This document shows positions 14,164 to 22,892 of a stretch of 59,966 bases of DNA, piece by piece. This stretch comes from CAIRYW01 sp041665985 (GTDB lineage: Bacteria; Patescibacteriota; Minisyncoccia; Phycocordibacterales; CAIRYW01), in the NCBI GenBank assembly GCA_041665985.1, contig JBAYHV010000001.1, forward strand, positions 1-59,966, written 5' to 3'. Every line of letters starts with the position of its first letter. The first letter of the stretch is position 1. A model generated the notes under the pieces. It was not told where the DNA came from. It saw only the letters and a program-made list of their open reading frames with translations, and did no database searches. The position numbers and the translations under genes were made by a program.

Positions 14164-14709
14164 ATGATCCACTTCATAACAAGTAGCACAAATAAGTTCG
14201 AGGAAGCAAAGAAAATTATTCCAGAATTAGAGCATCTGTCTTTGGGTCTTGATGAAATTCAAGAAATGGATTCAAAAAAAGTTATTGAGAATAAGATCAA
14301 AGAGGCTTTTAAACTTCATCCTGGTCCGTTCATTGTAGAGGACTCGGGAATAAGATTTTTTGCTTTAAATGGTTTTCCAGGACCTCTAGCAAAATGGTTC
14401 CTAAAATCTCTTGGTGTTCAAAAAATTTATGATCTATTACACAAATCAGGAGAGGACGACAAAGCAGAAGCGACTTGCGTGCTTGGGTATGCAAAAACAC
14501 CAGAAGATATCCTATATTTTGAGGGCATGGTTTGGGGTACAATAGTTGCTCCAAAAGGCGAAAATGGTTTTGGACATGATCCAATATTTATGCCAGAAGG
14601 AGCAGATAAAACATTTGCCGAAATGAATGTCGATGAAAAAAACCAGCACAGTTCAAGAAGTAAGGCCTTTGGTCTGCTTAAAAAGTATCTTGAAGCTAGT
14701 GTGTTATAA
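14164..14709 (+). CDS. rdgB: Non-canonical purine NTP pyrophosphatase (RdgB/HAM1)
   Basis: Hydrolyses ITP, XTP and dITP to keep deaminated purines out of nucleic acids. 181 aa; ITSSTNKFEEAKK at 4-16 is the nucleotide-binding start (usually T.N..K..E), VEDSGIRFFALNGFPGPLAKWF at about 57-78 matches the EDSGL..LNG.PG....F block, and GENGFGHDPIFMPEG plus SSRSKAF match the GFGYDPIF and SHR(G/K)A blocks. Near-standard length. Confidence 0.93.
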   Translation: MIHFITSSTNKFEEAKKIIPELEHLSLGLDEIQEMDSKKVIENKIKEAFKLHPGPFIVEDSGIRFFALNGFPGPLAKWFLKSLGVQKIYDLLHKSGEDDKAEATCVLGYAKTPEDILYFEGMVWGTIVAPKGENGFGHDPIFMPEGADKTFAEMNVDEKNQHSSRSKAFGLLKKYLEASVL

Positions 14710-14740
14710 TTATTTAACATTAAAAAATTAATAGAAAAAA

Positions 14741-15238
14741 ATGAGACAAATTTCAAAAAAAGAATATATAGGAATCACAGTTACCCTAGCCGTAGCTTTG
14801 ATCTTCTTCGTTGGAATAAATTTTTGGTCAGCAATTTTTGGAAATTCATCAGCAACAAGCAATACTAATAATCTAAATCAAATTAATCAACAACCTATGG
14901 AGCAAACAACTAAAAACGTTATAACAGAGGGAACTGGAAATGCAGCTGTAGCAGGAAACACAATCACAGTTAATTATGTAGGAATGCTTCAGGATGGAAC
15001 AAAGTTCGATAGTTCTTATGATAGAGGTACGCCATTTTCTTTTGTATTAGGTGCAGGAAATGTGATCAAGGGTTGGGATGATTCATTGATCGGAGCCAAA
15101 GTCGGTGAAAAACTTTCAATTGTTATTCCTCCAGCACTGGCCTATGGACCAAACGGTATTCCTGATGGAAAAGGCGGATACATTATTCCACAAAACGCTA
15201 CACTAGTATTCAACATTGAAGTGGTAGGAATTAAATAA
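14741..15238 (+). CDS. FKBP-type peptidyl-prolyl isomerase, membrane anchored
   Basis: 165 aa: signal-anchor helix (about 9-33), Asn/Gln-rich linker (about 37-57) and a single FKBP domain (about 60-165). Key blocks: VNYVGMLQDGTKFDSSYDRGTPFSFVLG, VIKGWDDSLIGAKVGEK, IPPALAYGPNGIPDGKGGYIIPQNATLVFNIEVVGI. Catalyses Xaa-Pro isomerisation in proteins outside the membrane, consistent with the anchored thioredoxin as part of an extracytoplasmic folding set. Confidence 0.92.
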   Translation: MRQISKKEYIGITVTLAVALIFFVGINFWSAIFGNSSATSNTNNLNQINQQPMEQTTKNVITEGTGNAAVAGNTITVNYVGMLQDGTKFDSSYDRGTPFSFVLGAGNVIKGWDDSLIGAKVGEKLSIVIPPALAYGPNGIPDGKGGYIIPQNATLVFNIEVVGIK

Positions 15239-15259
15239 GAAAATAAATTTATTTTTAAA

Positions 15260-16468
15260 GTGTCACCTATATCTTTTAAAATAGAAAAGAAAATTAATGG
15301 CCAGCTCGGAAGAGCTGGCCTGCTTTCTACTCCGCACGGCATAATAAATACTCCGGCTTTTGTTACCGTGGGAACAAAAGCAACAGTCAAGGCTTTAACT
15401 CCAGAGCAAGTGAAAGATCTAGGTGTTCAAGTTGTGCTTGCAAATACTTATCATTTATATTTGCAACCAGGAGATGAAATTATTAAACAGGCTGGAGGAA
15501 TTCAAAAATGGATGAATTGGCACGGCCCTACAATGACAGATTCAGGAGGATTTCAAGTATTTTCTTTGGGCGCTGCATATGGAAAAAAGCTAGGAAAACT
15601 TACAAAAATGCCAGCCGAGCTTTTACTAGAAAGCAAGCCCGACCAAGATGTAGAGGAGAAGCCGAAGCTCGCAACAATAGATCCAAATGGCGTAACTTTT
15701 AGATCGCATATTGATGGATCGGCTCATTATTTCACTCCCGAAAAGTCAATTGAAATTCAACATAATATCGGAGCCGATATTATTTTTGCATTTGATGAAT
15801 GCACCTCACCTATCGAATCTGTTCATTATCAAAGTCAATCATTGGACAGAACTCATAGATGGGCAAAACAATCTCTTGAATATCATAAATCAAAAGAAAA
15901 TTCTAAAAAGCAGGCTTTATTTGGAATTGTTCAAGGAGGCAGGCACGAGAATCTTAGAAAGGAAAGTGCTGAGTTTATCGGAGCATTAGACTTTGATGGT
16001 TTTGGAATAGGGGGATCATTTGCAAAAGAAGATATGAAGAATGCCGTTAAATGGGTCAATGAAATTTTGCCTGAAGAAAAACCAAAACATCTTTTAGGAA
16101 TAGGCGAACCAGAAGATCTTTTTTATGGCGTAGAAAATGGATGCGACTTGTTTGATTGTGTTGCTCCAACAAGAAACGCTCGAAACGGCGGACTTTATAC
16201 AAGGTACGGAAAAGTAAATATTTTAAATGCAAAATACACAAACGATTTTGTTCCAATTGATCCAGAATGTAATTGTTATACTTGCAAAAATTATTCAAAG
16301 GCGTATTTAGCTCATCTTTTTAGAGCAAAAGAAATGTTGGGTGCAACACTCGCTTCAATTCATAATTTATATTTTATTTCTAGTTTAGTTGAAAATATCA
16401 GATTATCTATTTTAGACGGAAAATTTAATGAATTTAGAGAAAAGTTTTTTTCAATATACAAAGCATAA
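15260..16468 (+). CDS. tgt: Queuine/guanine tRNA-ribosyltransferase
   Basis: Exchanges guanine 34 of GUN-anticodon tRNAs for preQ1 or queuine. GTG start. 402 aa; TDSGGFQVFSLG carries the general-base Asp, GIVQGG and GFGIGGSFAKE the base pocket, CDLFDCVAPTRNARNG the nucleophilic Asp region, and CNCYTCKNYSKAYLAHL plus a downstream His the zinc site. About 25 residues around SLGAAYGKKLGKL...VEEKPKL form an insertion found in some Tgts. No queuosine-synthesis genes are visible here, so the base may be salvaged. Confidence 0.93.
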   Translation: MSPISFKIEKKINGQLGRAGLLSTPHGIINTPAFVTVGTKATVKALTPEQVKDLGVQVVLANTYHLYLQPGDEIIKQAGGIQKWMNWHGPTMTDSGGFQVFSLGAAYGKKLGKLTKMPAELLLESKPDQDVEEKPKLATIDPNGVTFRSHIDGSAHYFTPEKSIEIQHNIGADIIFAFDECTSPIESVHYQSQSLDRTHRWAKQSLEYHKSKENSKKQALFGIVQGGRHENLRKESAEFIGALDFDGFGIGGSFAKEDMKNAVKWVNEILPEEKPKHLLGIGEPEDLFYGVENGCDLFDCVAPTRNARNGGLYTRYGKVNILNAKYTNDFVPIDPECNCYTCKNYSKAYLAHLFRAKEMLGATLASIHNLYFISSLVENIRLSILDGKFNEFREKFFSIYKA

Positions 16469-16515
16469 TTTTTTCAATAATAGCGAAGGACGTATTTTTT
16501 TTGTATAGTTGTTGC

Positions 16516-18645
16516 ATGGATCCCGCACAAGAATTTAAATTAGTATCAAAATATAAGCCTGCAGGAGATCAGCCAGAGGCTATAGAAGCCTTAGTTAAAG
16601 GCGTAAAAAAAGGAAATAGATTCCAAACTCTTTTGGGTGTGACTGGTTCTGGAAAGACTTTCACAGCTGCAAATGTCATAAAACAGATAGGTAAGCCAAC
16701 GTTGGTTATAGCTCACAACAAAACCTTAGCGGCTCAATTAGCGCAGGAATATAGAGAGTTTTTTCCAGAAAATGCCGTACATTACTTCGTTTCTTACTAC
16801 GATTACTATCAACCAGAGGCTTATATGCCCGTAAGCGATACATATATCGAGAAGGAAGCTCAGATCAACATAGAAATTGAAAGGCTTCGTCATGCAACAA
16901 CTCAGGCTCTTCTTACTCGAAAAGACGTAATAATTGTCGCTTCTGTCTCTTGTATTTATGGTTTGGGTAGTCCGGAAGAATATGAAAAAGTAAATTTAAA
17001 AATTTCGGTTGGAGATAAAATATCTAGAAATGATCTAGCCAGAAAATTGATCGATATACATTTTGATAGAACAAATGCAGACCTTACTCCAGGACTTTTT
17101 AGAGCTTTAGGAAATACGGTAGAAATAATGCCAGTCAGTGAAAAAATTATTTTCAAGATTGATTTTGTAGGCGAAGAGATTTCTAAAATTTCCAAAGTTG
17201 ATTATGTAACAAGAAATATTATTGAGGAAATTAAAAGTTTTTTTCTTTTTCCAGCAAAGCATTTTATCACTCAAAAAGAGGACAGAGATAGAGCAATAAA
17301 AACAATTAAAGCTGAACTTGAAAAACAGCTTAAAGTTTTTGAAAAAGAAAAAAAACCTCTTGAAGCTGAAAGAATTAAAAGGAGAACAAATTACGATCTA
17401 GCTCTTATTAGAGAAGTTGGATACTGTAACGGAATTGAAAACTACTCAAGACATTTTTCAGGAAAAAAAGAAGGGGAAGCTCCCGATACTTTGCTTTCCT
17501 ACTTTCCAACAAAACGCAGAACAATACAGAATGAACACGGACAGACGCAGACAATAGTGGAACCAGACTTTCTTACAATAATAGATGAATCACACGTTAC
17601 TGTTCCTCAAATTGGCGGAATGTATGCAGGTGATGCCTCACGAAAAAAGACTTTGGTTGATTATGGCTTCAGACTCCCGTCTGCCAAAGATAACAGACCT
17701 CTAAAATTCAATGAATTCGAGGAGAGGGTTGGACAGGTTATTTTTACCTCTGCTACGCCGTCAGTTTTTGAAAAAGAAAATAGTTCTCAAGTTGTTGAGC
17801 AAGTCATTCGACCAACAGGTCTTATTGATCCAAAGATAGAGATAAAACCTATATTTGAAAAAAAAGGGCAAACCCGCCTGTCATCGCCTGCGGGCTCAGC
17901 CTATGGCGGGCAGGTCAAAGATTTTATTACAGAAGCAAAAAGAGAAATTAAAAAAGGATTTAGGGCGATCGGTACGACCTTGACCAAAAAAATGGCTGAA
18001 GATCTTTCTGAATATTTAAAAGAACAAAATATTAAGGCTGAATATCTTCATAGTGAAATTTTAACTATTGATAGAATTACAATTTTGACTGATTTTAGAA
18101 AAGGGAAGTTTGATGTACTTATTGGAGTTAACCTACTTCGAGAGGGATTAGACCTGCCTGAAGTATCGCTTATTGGAATCTTTGACGCAGACAAACAAGG
18201 TTTTTTGCGTTCAGAAACTTCCCTTATTCAAATTATCGGTAGAGCTGCAAGAAATACTGAAGGCAGAGTGATCCTTTATGCTGAACACGAAACAGATGCA
18301 ATGAAAAAAGCGATCTCAGAAACAGAAAGAAGAAGAGTTATTCAGGTTGCTTATAATGTAAAAAATAAAATCACTCCAAAAACTATAATCAAAAAAATTC
18401 AGGATATTACAGATATGATGCAATCAGAACATGACAAAACTGTTAAAGAGGAAATTCTCATTGGCAAAAAAATGCTAGAAAAAAATCCACGCGAGTTTAT
18501 CAGATCAATTGAAAAAGAAATGGAGGAAGCTGTCAAAGAATTAGATTTTGAAACAGCAGCGATCCTCCGTGATGAAATTAAGGAGATCTATAAAAAATTT
18601 CCAGAACTAATTGTTGGAGGTAAGAAAAAAAATCACAAAAAATAG
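16516..18645 (+). CDS. uvrB: UvrABC system protein B (excision repair helicase-like)
   Basis: Damage-verification subunit of nucleotide excision repair. 709 aa. Walker A GVTGSGKT at 41-48, beta-hairpin YYDYYQPEAYMP region, helicase motifs IDESH, FTSATPS and GVNLLREGLDLPEVSL, QIIGRAARN, and a C-terminal UVR motif (ELDFETAAILRDEIKEI) that contacts UvrC. Start at 16516: TATAGT at 16504-16509 ends 6 nt before this ATG. Residues about 454-467 (RLSSPAGSAYGGQV) are encoded by a palindromic repeat absent from normal UvrB. Confidence 0.95.
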   Translation: MDPAQEFKLVSKYKPAGDQPEAIEALVKGVKKGNRFQTLLGVTGSGKTFTAANVIKQIGKPTLVIAHNKTLAAQLAQEYREFFPENAVHYFVSYYDYYQPEAYMPVSDTYIEKEAQINIEIERLRHATTQALLTRKDVIIVASVSCIYGLGSPEEYEKVNLKISVGDKISRNDLARKLIDIHFDRTNADLTPGLFRALGNTVEIMPVSEKIIFKIDFVGEEISKISKVDYVTRNIIEEIKSFFLFPAKHFITQKEDRDRAIKTIKAELEKQLKVFEKEKKPLEAERIKRRTNYDLALIREVGYCNGIENYSRHFSGKKEGEAPDTLLSYFPTKRRTIQNEHGQTQTIVEPDFLTIIDESHVTVPQIGGMYAGDASRKKTLVDYGFRLPSAKDNRPLKFNEFEERVGQVIFTSATPSVFEKENSSQVVEQVIRPTGLIDPKIEIKPIFEKKGQTRLSSPAGSAYGGQVKDFITEAKREIKKGFRAIGTTLTKKMAEDLSEYLKEQNIKAEYLHSEILTIDRITILTDFRKGKFDVLIGVNLLREGLDLPEVSLIGIFDADKQGFLRSETSLIQIIGRAARNTEGRVILYAEHETDAMKKAISETERRRVIQVAYNVKNKITPKTIIKKIQDITDMMQSEHDKTVKEEILIGKKMLEKNPREFIRSIEKEMEEAVKELDFETAAILRDEIKEIYKKFPELIVGGKKKNHKK
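17877..17915. repeat. Palindromic repeat inserted in uvrB
   Basis: CGCCTGTCATCGCCTGCGGG... to GGCGGGCAGG: GC-rich imperfect palindrome kept in frame, encoding a 13-14 aa insertion in UvrB between the helicase domains. Confidence 0.75.
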
Positions 18646-18668
18646 GCACAACACGATACCTATTTTTT
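18637..18668 (+). terminator. Terminator overlapping the uvrB stop
   Basis: AAAAAATAGG (18637-18646, containing the TAG stop) pairs with CCTATTTTTT (18659-18668). Confidence 0.75.
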
Positions 18669-18728
18669 GTGAGTGTTTTTTCATTATTTCATAAAAAACA
18701 TACAATTTTTACCTCAATAAAATACTTT

Positions 18729-18756
18729 TGTCAAAGCGCTTAATTCTGCTATACTG
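18729..18756 (+). promoter_or_regulatory. uvrA promoter
   Basis: TTGTCA (18729-18734), 16-nt spacer, TATACT (18751-18756). Unlike the leaderless neighbours, this gives a leader of about 45 nt before the ATG at 18809. Confidence 0.55.
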
Positions 18757-18808
18757 TCACCCTATGGCCCAACAAGGGCTCTATTTTGCTGATTAAACAA
18801 ACAAATAT

Positions 18809-21487
18809 ATGGAAAAACACAAACACCCTAGTAGTAGAGCAGAGCTCACTACGGGGCAAGCATATGAAAAACACATAAAAAAGCTTCCAGGCGATATTGA
18901 AAAGATCGTTGTAAAAGGCGCGCGTACACATAATCTAAAAAATATTAGTTTGGAAATGCCCAGAAATAAACTGATCGCTGTAACTGGCCTTTCTGGTTCT
19001 GGAAAGTCTTCTTTTGCTTTTGATACTATTTTTGCTGAAGGACAAAGAAGATATATCGAATCACTTTCTGCATATGCAAGACAATTTTTGAAACAGATGG
19101 ATAAGCCGGACGTAGATGAGATCACAGGACTTTCTCCTGCAATTTCTATTGATCAAAAATCAAGGTCAAACAATCCTCGTTCAACAGTGGCAACAATTAC
19201 TGAAATTTACGATTATTTGCGTATTCTTTTTGCTCGTATCGGAAAACCACATTGTTTAATTTGCGGACGAGAAATAAAAAAACTTTCGAAAGAAGAAATT
19301 CTTGAAACAATTATTGAAACAGTAGAATCAGTAGGGGAAGAAAAAAATAGCAAAAAGGTCATGGGGGTTTCTGTTAGTACTGCGAAATTTAAAATATATT
19401 CTCCGATAGTTGTTGGAAGAAAAGGTGAGTATTATCAAATGCTTTACGATATGCTTGGAAAAGGTTTTGAAAAAGCTTTGATCGACGGAAAAGAAGTTTC
19501 TTTGCGCGAGCGAGTAGAACTTTCAAAAACAAAAAAACACGACATTGATGTTTTAGTTGATGAATTTTATCTTTCAGAACTGAAAGATAGATCAAAAGGA
19601 TTCTTAGAAAGACTTTCTGAATCAATAGAAAGAGGTCTTACTGAATCAAATGGACTACTTAGAATAGTAATGCCAAATGAATCTAAACTTATTTCATCAA
19701 AATTTATGTGCCCCTACGATGGTTTTTCATATCCAGAGGTGGAACCAAGACTTTTCTCATTCAACTCTCCCTACGGGGCTTGTACTGAGTGTAATGGTCT
19801 TGGAACAAGAGATTTCTTCGTTAAAGAAGCTTGTGAAAAATGTCACGGAGCTCGTTTGCGCGATGAAGCTTTAAATGTTTTTCTTTATGACAAAAAAGAT
19901 TCAGAAAATAAAAATGAACATAAAAATATTGTTGAATTAACAAATCTTTCTGTGCGTGATGCAAAAGATTTTTTTGTTAAAATTTCCTTAACTCCAAAAG
20001 AAAAAGAAATTTCTAAAGTTGTTATCAAAGAAATTCTTGCCCGCCTAGATTTTATGATAAACGTAGGTATTGAATATCTTTCACTAGACCGAAGAGCTGG
20101 AACTCTTTCTGGAGGAGAAGCACAAAGAATTCGTCTCGCAACTCAACTTGGAAGTTCTCTTGTGGGTGCGCTTTACGTTTTGGACGAACCAACTATTGGA
20201 CTGCACCAAAGAGACAACGAAAGACTCATAAAAACTCTTTTAAATCTTCGTGATCTTGGAAATACTATTTTAGTTGTAGAACACGATGAGGACACCATGT
20301 TTGCTTCAGATTTTCTTGTAGATATTGGTCCAGGAGCGGGGATTCACGGTGGAAATGTAGTTGTTTCTGGATACCTAGACGATCTTATTACAGCCAAGAA
20401 AAATGATTCCGGCTCGTCTACTCTTGCATATTTGCGTGAAGAAGAAAGAATTGATGTTCCAGAAAAAAGAAGAACGGACAATAAAGGATCAATAAAAATT
20501 GCTGGAGGAAAAATTTTCAACATTAAAAATTTAAATATTGAAGTTCCTCTTGGAAGATTAATTTCTGTCACTGGTGTTTCTGGATCAGGAAAATCTTCTT
20601 TTGTTTATGAAATTTTGTACAAAAACTTGCAAGCAAGATTAGAAAGAAAACACCGCACTGCTGAAACTCATAATGCAACATCATTTTCTGGTTCAGAATA
20701 TGTTTCAAGAACTATTTTAATTGATCAATCACCAATAGGAAGAACTCCGCGTTCAAATCCAGCTACTTACACAGGAGCCTGGACATTTGTTCGTGATCTT
20801 TTTGCCGCAAGTCCAGAAGCTAAAATGAGAGGCTGGGGACCATCACGTTTTTCATTCAACGTAAAAGGAGGACGATGCGAGACTTGCCAGGGAAACGGAA
20901 TGATCGAGGTTGAAATGCATTTTTTGCCGACTGTTTATGTGACATGTGATGTTTGCAACGGAAAAAGATTCATGAAAGAAACCCTTGAAATAAAATATAA
21001 AAAGAAAAGCATCTACGACATTCTTAAAATGACAATTGAAGAGGCTATTATTTTCTTTGAGGATATTCCTGCACTTTACGATAGACTCAAGGTTTTGGAT
21101 GAAGTAGGTCTTTCTTATTTACAGCTTGGACAATCAGCAACAACACTTTCTGGTGGAGAAGCGCAAAGAGTAAAAATTTCTTCAGAACTTTACCGCGCTC
21201 ACAAAGAAAAAACAATTTATCTTTTAGATGAGCCAACTATCGGACTTCATTATGATGATGTAAAAAAATTAATTGAAATCTTAGAAAGACTTGTCTCTCA
21301 TGGAAACACTGTACTTGTAATAGAACACAATATGGATGTAATAAAATCTTCTGATTATATTATCGACATTGGACCAAACGGAGGAGTTGGAGGAGGCGAA
21401 ATAGTAGCAAAGGGAACTCCCGAGGAAGTTGCAAATAATACTAAATCTTACACCGGTCAATATTTGAAGAGGATTCTCAAAAAATAA
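18809..21487 (+). CDS. uvrA: UvrABC system protein A (damage sensor ATPase)
   Basis: Dimeric ABC-type ATPase that recognises DNA lesions. 892 aa. First Walker A GLSGSGKS at 60-67, zinc sites CTECNG...CEKCHG and CETCQGNG...CDVCNGKRF, first signature LSGGEAQRIRLA, second Walker A GVSGSGKSS, second signature LSGGEAQRVKIS, Walker B LLDEPTIGLH. The N-terminal extension (residues about 7-17, PSSRAELTTGQ) is encoded by a palindromic repeat that recurs after the gene. The final 60 nt are duplicated downstream. uvrB, uvrA and uvrC lie within 8 kb. Confidence 0.95.
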   Translation: MEKHKHPSSRAELTTGQAYEKHIKKLPGDIEKIVVKGARTHNLKNISLEMPRNKLIAVTGLSGSGKSSFAFDTIFAEGQRRYIESLSAYARQFLKQMDKPDVDEITGLSPAISIDQKSRSNNPRSTVATITEIYDYLRILFARIGKPHCLICGREIKKLSKEEILETIIETVESVGEEKNSKKVMGVSVSTAKFKIYSPIVVGRKGEYYQMLYDMLGKGFEKALIDGKEVSLRERVELSKTKKHDIDVLVDEFYLSELKDRSKGFLERLSESIERGLTESNGLLRIVMPNESKLISSKFMCPYDGFSYPEVEPRLFSFNSPYGACTECNGLGTRDFFVKEACEKCHGARLRDEALNVFLYDKKDSENKNEHKNIVELTNLSVRDAKDFFVKISLTPKEKEISKVVIKEILARLDFMINVGIEYLSLDRRAGTLSGGEAQRIRLATQLGSSLVGALYVLDEPTIGLHQRDNERLIKTLLNLRDLGNTILVVEHDEDTMFASDFLVDIGPGAGIHGGNVVVSGYLDDLITAKKNDSGSSTLAYLREEERIDVPEKRRTDNKGSIKIAGGKIFNIKNLNIEVPLGRLISVTGVSGSGKSSFVYEILYKNLQARLERKHRTAETHNATSFSGSEYVSRTILIDQSPIGRTPRSNPATYTGAWTFVRDLFAASPEAKMRGWGPSRFSFNVKGGRCETCQGNGMIEVEMHFLPTVYVTCDVCNGKRFMKETLEIKYKKKSIYDILKMTIEEAIIFFEDIPALYDRLKVLDEVGLSYLQLGQSATTLSGGEAQRVKISSELYRAHKEKTIYLLDEPTIGLHYDDVKKLIEILERLVSHGNTVLVIEHNMDVIKSSDYIIDIGPNGGVGGGEIVAKGTPEEVANNTKSYTGQYLKRILKK
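18826..18857. repeat. AGTAGTAGAGC palindromic repeat inside uvrA 5' end
   Basis: CCCTAGTAGTAGAGCAGAGC then CTCACTACGGGGC: imperfect palindrome. Its reverse complement, nearly identical, lies at 21498-21529 just past the uvrA stop, so the gene is bracketed by two inverted copies. Confidence 0.85.
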
Positions 21488-21497
21488 GAAGAGGCCT

Positions 21498-21529
21498 GCC
21501 CCGTAGTGAGCTTCGCTCTACTACTGGGG
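21498..21529. repeat. AGTAGTAGAGC palindromic repeat after uvrA
   Basis: Inverted copy of 18826-18857 with a few mismatches. It sits exactly between the uvrA stop region and a second copy of the uvrA 3' end. Confidence 0.85.
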
Positions 21530-21588
21530 TGGCAAATAATACTAAATCTTACACAGGACAATATTTAAAGAAGATCCTTAAAAAGTAA
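21529..21588 (+). pseudogene. Duplicated 3' end of uvrA
   Basis: 60 nt closely matching 21428-21487: both encode VANNTKSYTGQYLK(R/K)ILKK and a stop. A handful of mostly synonymous differences separate the copies. The duplicate has no start of its own; it looks like the original C-terminus displaced when the palindromic repeat was inserted. Confidence 0.85.
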
Positions 21589-21618
21589 CAAAAGGTTCTA
21601 CTAACCTTACAGATAGAC

Positions 21619-21645
21619 AAAAAAAATACCCTTTTTACTGGGTAT
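21619..21645 (-). terminator. Minus-strand terminator
   Basis: On the minus strand ATACCC, 8-nt loop, GGGTAT and a T8 run. The hairpin contains the stop codon of the gene at 21635-22039. Confidence 0.8.
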
Positions 21646-22039
21646 AGGTATTGGATGCTGTTCTTTTATTTTGACTGAATCCTTTTTCAGAATCCCTGCT
21701 ATAAATGGCCCCGCATCTGGTACATCTCCACTGAGCATTGACCGAATTGTGATGACCGAATATCAGTTCTCTCTCCTCACATCTTGAACTGCAGTAACTC
21801 GTCCATGTAATTCTTTTTCGTGAATTCTTTGTGACACGATCGAGAATTACATACAAGAGAATGATGATCATCGTGATGAGGATAACCATTCCGCAAATCA
21901 CCTCAATAAAAATTTCATTGTGCAAACCAAGGAAATAGAAAACAATCGATGCGCCAATAGCTAAACCAATGACAAATTTCAGAACGTCAAACAAAAGAAC
22001 AATTGAGAATTCAACCTTGCAAAGGAACTCATTTTTCAT
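21635..22039 (-). CDS. Two-helix membrane protein with C-terminal zinc-ribbon-like Cys
   Basis: 134 aa: two hydrophobic helices (about 11-36 and 44-66), then a cytoplasmic or external tail with Cys in YCSSRCEE and a WRCTRCGAIYS pair, plus His-His (GHHN), suggesting metal binding. Unknown function. The codon mix includes many more C/G-ending codons than neighbours. It has its own promoter, TTGACA (minus, 22086-22091), 17-nt spacer, TAATGT (22063-22068), and an AGGA ribosome site, unlike the leaderless genes; the same control region precedes the next gene. Confidence 0.65.
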   Translation of the reverse strand: MKNEFLCKVEFSIVLLFDVLKFVIGLAIGASIVFYFLGLHNEIFIEVICGMVILITMIIILLYVILDRVTKNSRKRITWTSYCSSRCEERELIFGHHNSVNAQWRCTRCGAIYSRDSEKGFSQNKRTASNTYTQ

Positions 22040-22106
22040 AATATCCTAATAAAACTTGGATGACATTAACTCTTACTCATTAATGTGTCAATCTGCAAAA
22101 AAAATA
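22033..22106 (-). promoter_or_regulatory. Duplicated promoter/leader, copy 1
   Basis: About 74 nt matching 22519-22591 with few mismatches, covering -35 TTGACA, 17-nt spacer, -10 TAATGT, AGGA and the ATG. The stop codon (TGA) of the upstream gene 22088-22525 lies inside the -35 box. Confidence 0.8.
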
Positions 22107-22525
22107 CTTAACAAATAATAGAAGTAATTAACTTTACTTGTACGTAAAAAAATGGCCTCCTTATCAATAGGAGGCACTAGAATTCCTTCGTCTTCTTGAA
22201 TTTCACTAGAAACATTAATTGCAATTGAGGTACTGCTCGAAGGTGTCTGGCAAATTATAATATCCAAACATAAATATCGAATAGGTTTCTTTGAGTTGTG
22301 TGTCAATCTGTGAACCCGTCCAGATTCTTCTTTATAAACATAAACGAAACGCCAGAGCCCAATACAACAAACAGTTATGCTGATTATGGATGTGATAGGC
22401 AACTCAAGAATCGTACACATTTGGGAAGATACTCCAAGAGCGTGCAATACCATTGAAACACAAGTTAATTCGCCAACAAAAGTCAAAAAGATAAAAATAG
22501 CAATGAGCAGAATAATTTTTTTCAT
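22088..22525 (-). CDS. Small membrane protein, unknown function
   Basis: 145 aa: N-terminal hydrophobic stretch (about 3-27), second helix near 44-66 with a CCIGLW motif, then a soluble tail with scattered Cys and an acidic patch (EIQEDEG). Its last residues (SIFFAD) come from the duplicated leader of the next gene, so its natural end may have been altered by that duplication. Same promoter type as 21635-22039 (TTGACA 22572-22577 and TAATCT-like -10 at 22549-22554, minus strand). No family recognised. Confidence 0.6.
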   Translation of the reverse strand: MKKIILLIAIFIFLTFVGELTCVSMVLHALGVSSQMCTILELPITSIISITVCCIGLWRFVYVYKEESGRVHRLTHNSKKPIRYLCLDIIICQTPSSSTSIAINVSSEIQEDEGILVPPIDKEAIFLRTSKVNYFYYLLSIFFAD

Positions 22526-22591
22526 AATATCCTAATAAAACTTGGATGAGATTAACTCTTACTCACTAATGTGTCAATCGGCAAAAAAATA
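22519..22591 (-). promoter_or_regulatory. Duplicated promoter/leader, copy 2
   Basis: Minus-strand TTGACA (22572-22577), 17-nt spacer, TAATCT (22549-22554), then TTTTATTAGGATATTATG. Near-identical to 22033-22106. Confidence 0.8.
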
Positions 22592-22616
22592 GCGAAAGTT
22601 TTTTGAACCTTTCGCT
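22583..22616 (-). terminator. Minus-strand terminator after the 73-aa gene
   Basis: AGCGAAAG (22591-22598) pairs with CTTTCGCT (22609-22616); on the minus strand it is followed by ATTTTTTT. Confidence 0.75.
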
Positions 22617-22630
22617 GTTAGATAGATCAG

Positions 22631-22852
22631 CTAGATCTTCTTTCCACCCTCAGTGCGATGAATGGTAATAAAGAACCTTTGAGGATCACCGAATCTTGTT
22701 GTGCAAAAGGCACACTCGCACTCAATGACCGTTTCATCAAAGCCAGGATTAACGCGATCTGTCGCGGAAATCTCCGTAAAAGTTCCTACATTCCCACATA
22801 CCCGACATTCGAGACCAGTAGGTATATTTTTAATAACTCTCGTAATGTGCAT
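22631..22852 (-). CDS. Small zinc-ribbon protein
   Basis: 73 aa with two Cys pairs, ECRVCGNVG and ECECAFCTTRFG, spaced as a zinc ribbon. No signal peptide; a stand-alone nucleic-acid or protein-binding adaptor is possible. Codon style resembles the two membrane genes next to it rather than the conserved genes around, so the three may have arrived together. Function unknown. Confidence 0.65.
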   Translation of the reverse strand: MHITRVIKNIPTGLECRVCGNVGTFTEISATDRVNPGFDETVIECECAFCTTRFGDPQRFFITIHRTEGGKKI

Positions 22853-22892
22853 AGTTTTTGTTCTGTTCGTATGTTAATCTAAAATATATCCA

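Noticed and set aside
16501..16515. Alternative TTG start of uvrB
   Set aside because: It lies within the predicted -10 box region; the ATG at 16516 is 6 nt after TATAGT and matches the usual UvrB N-terminus.
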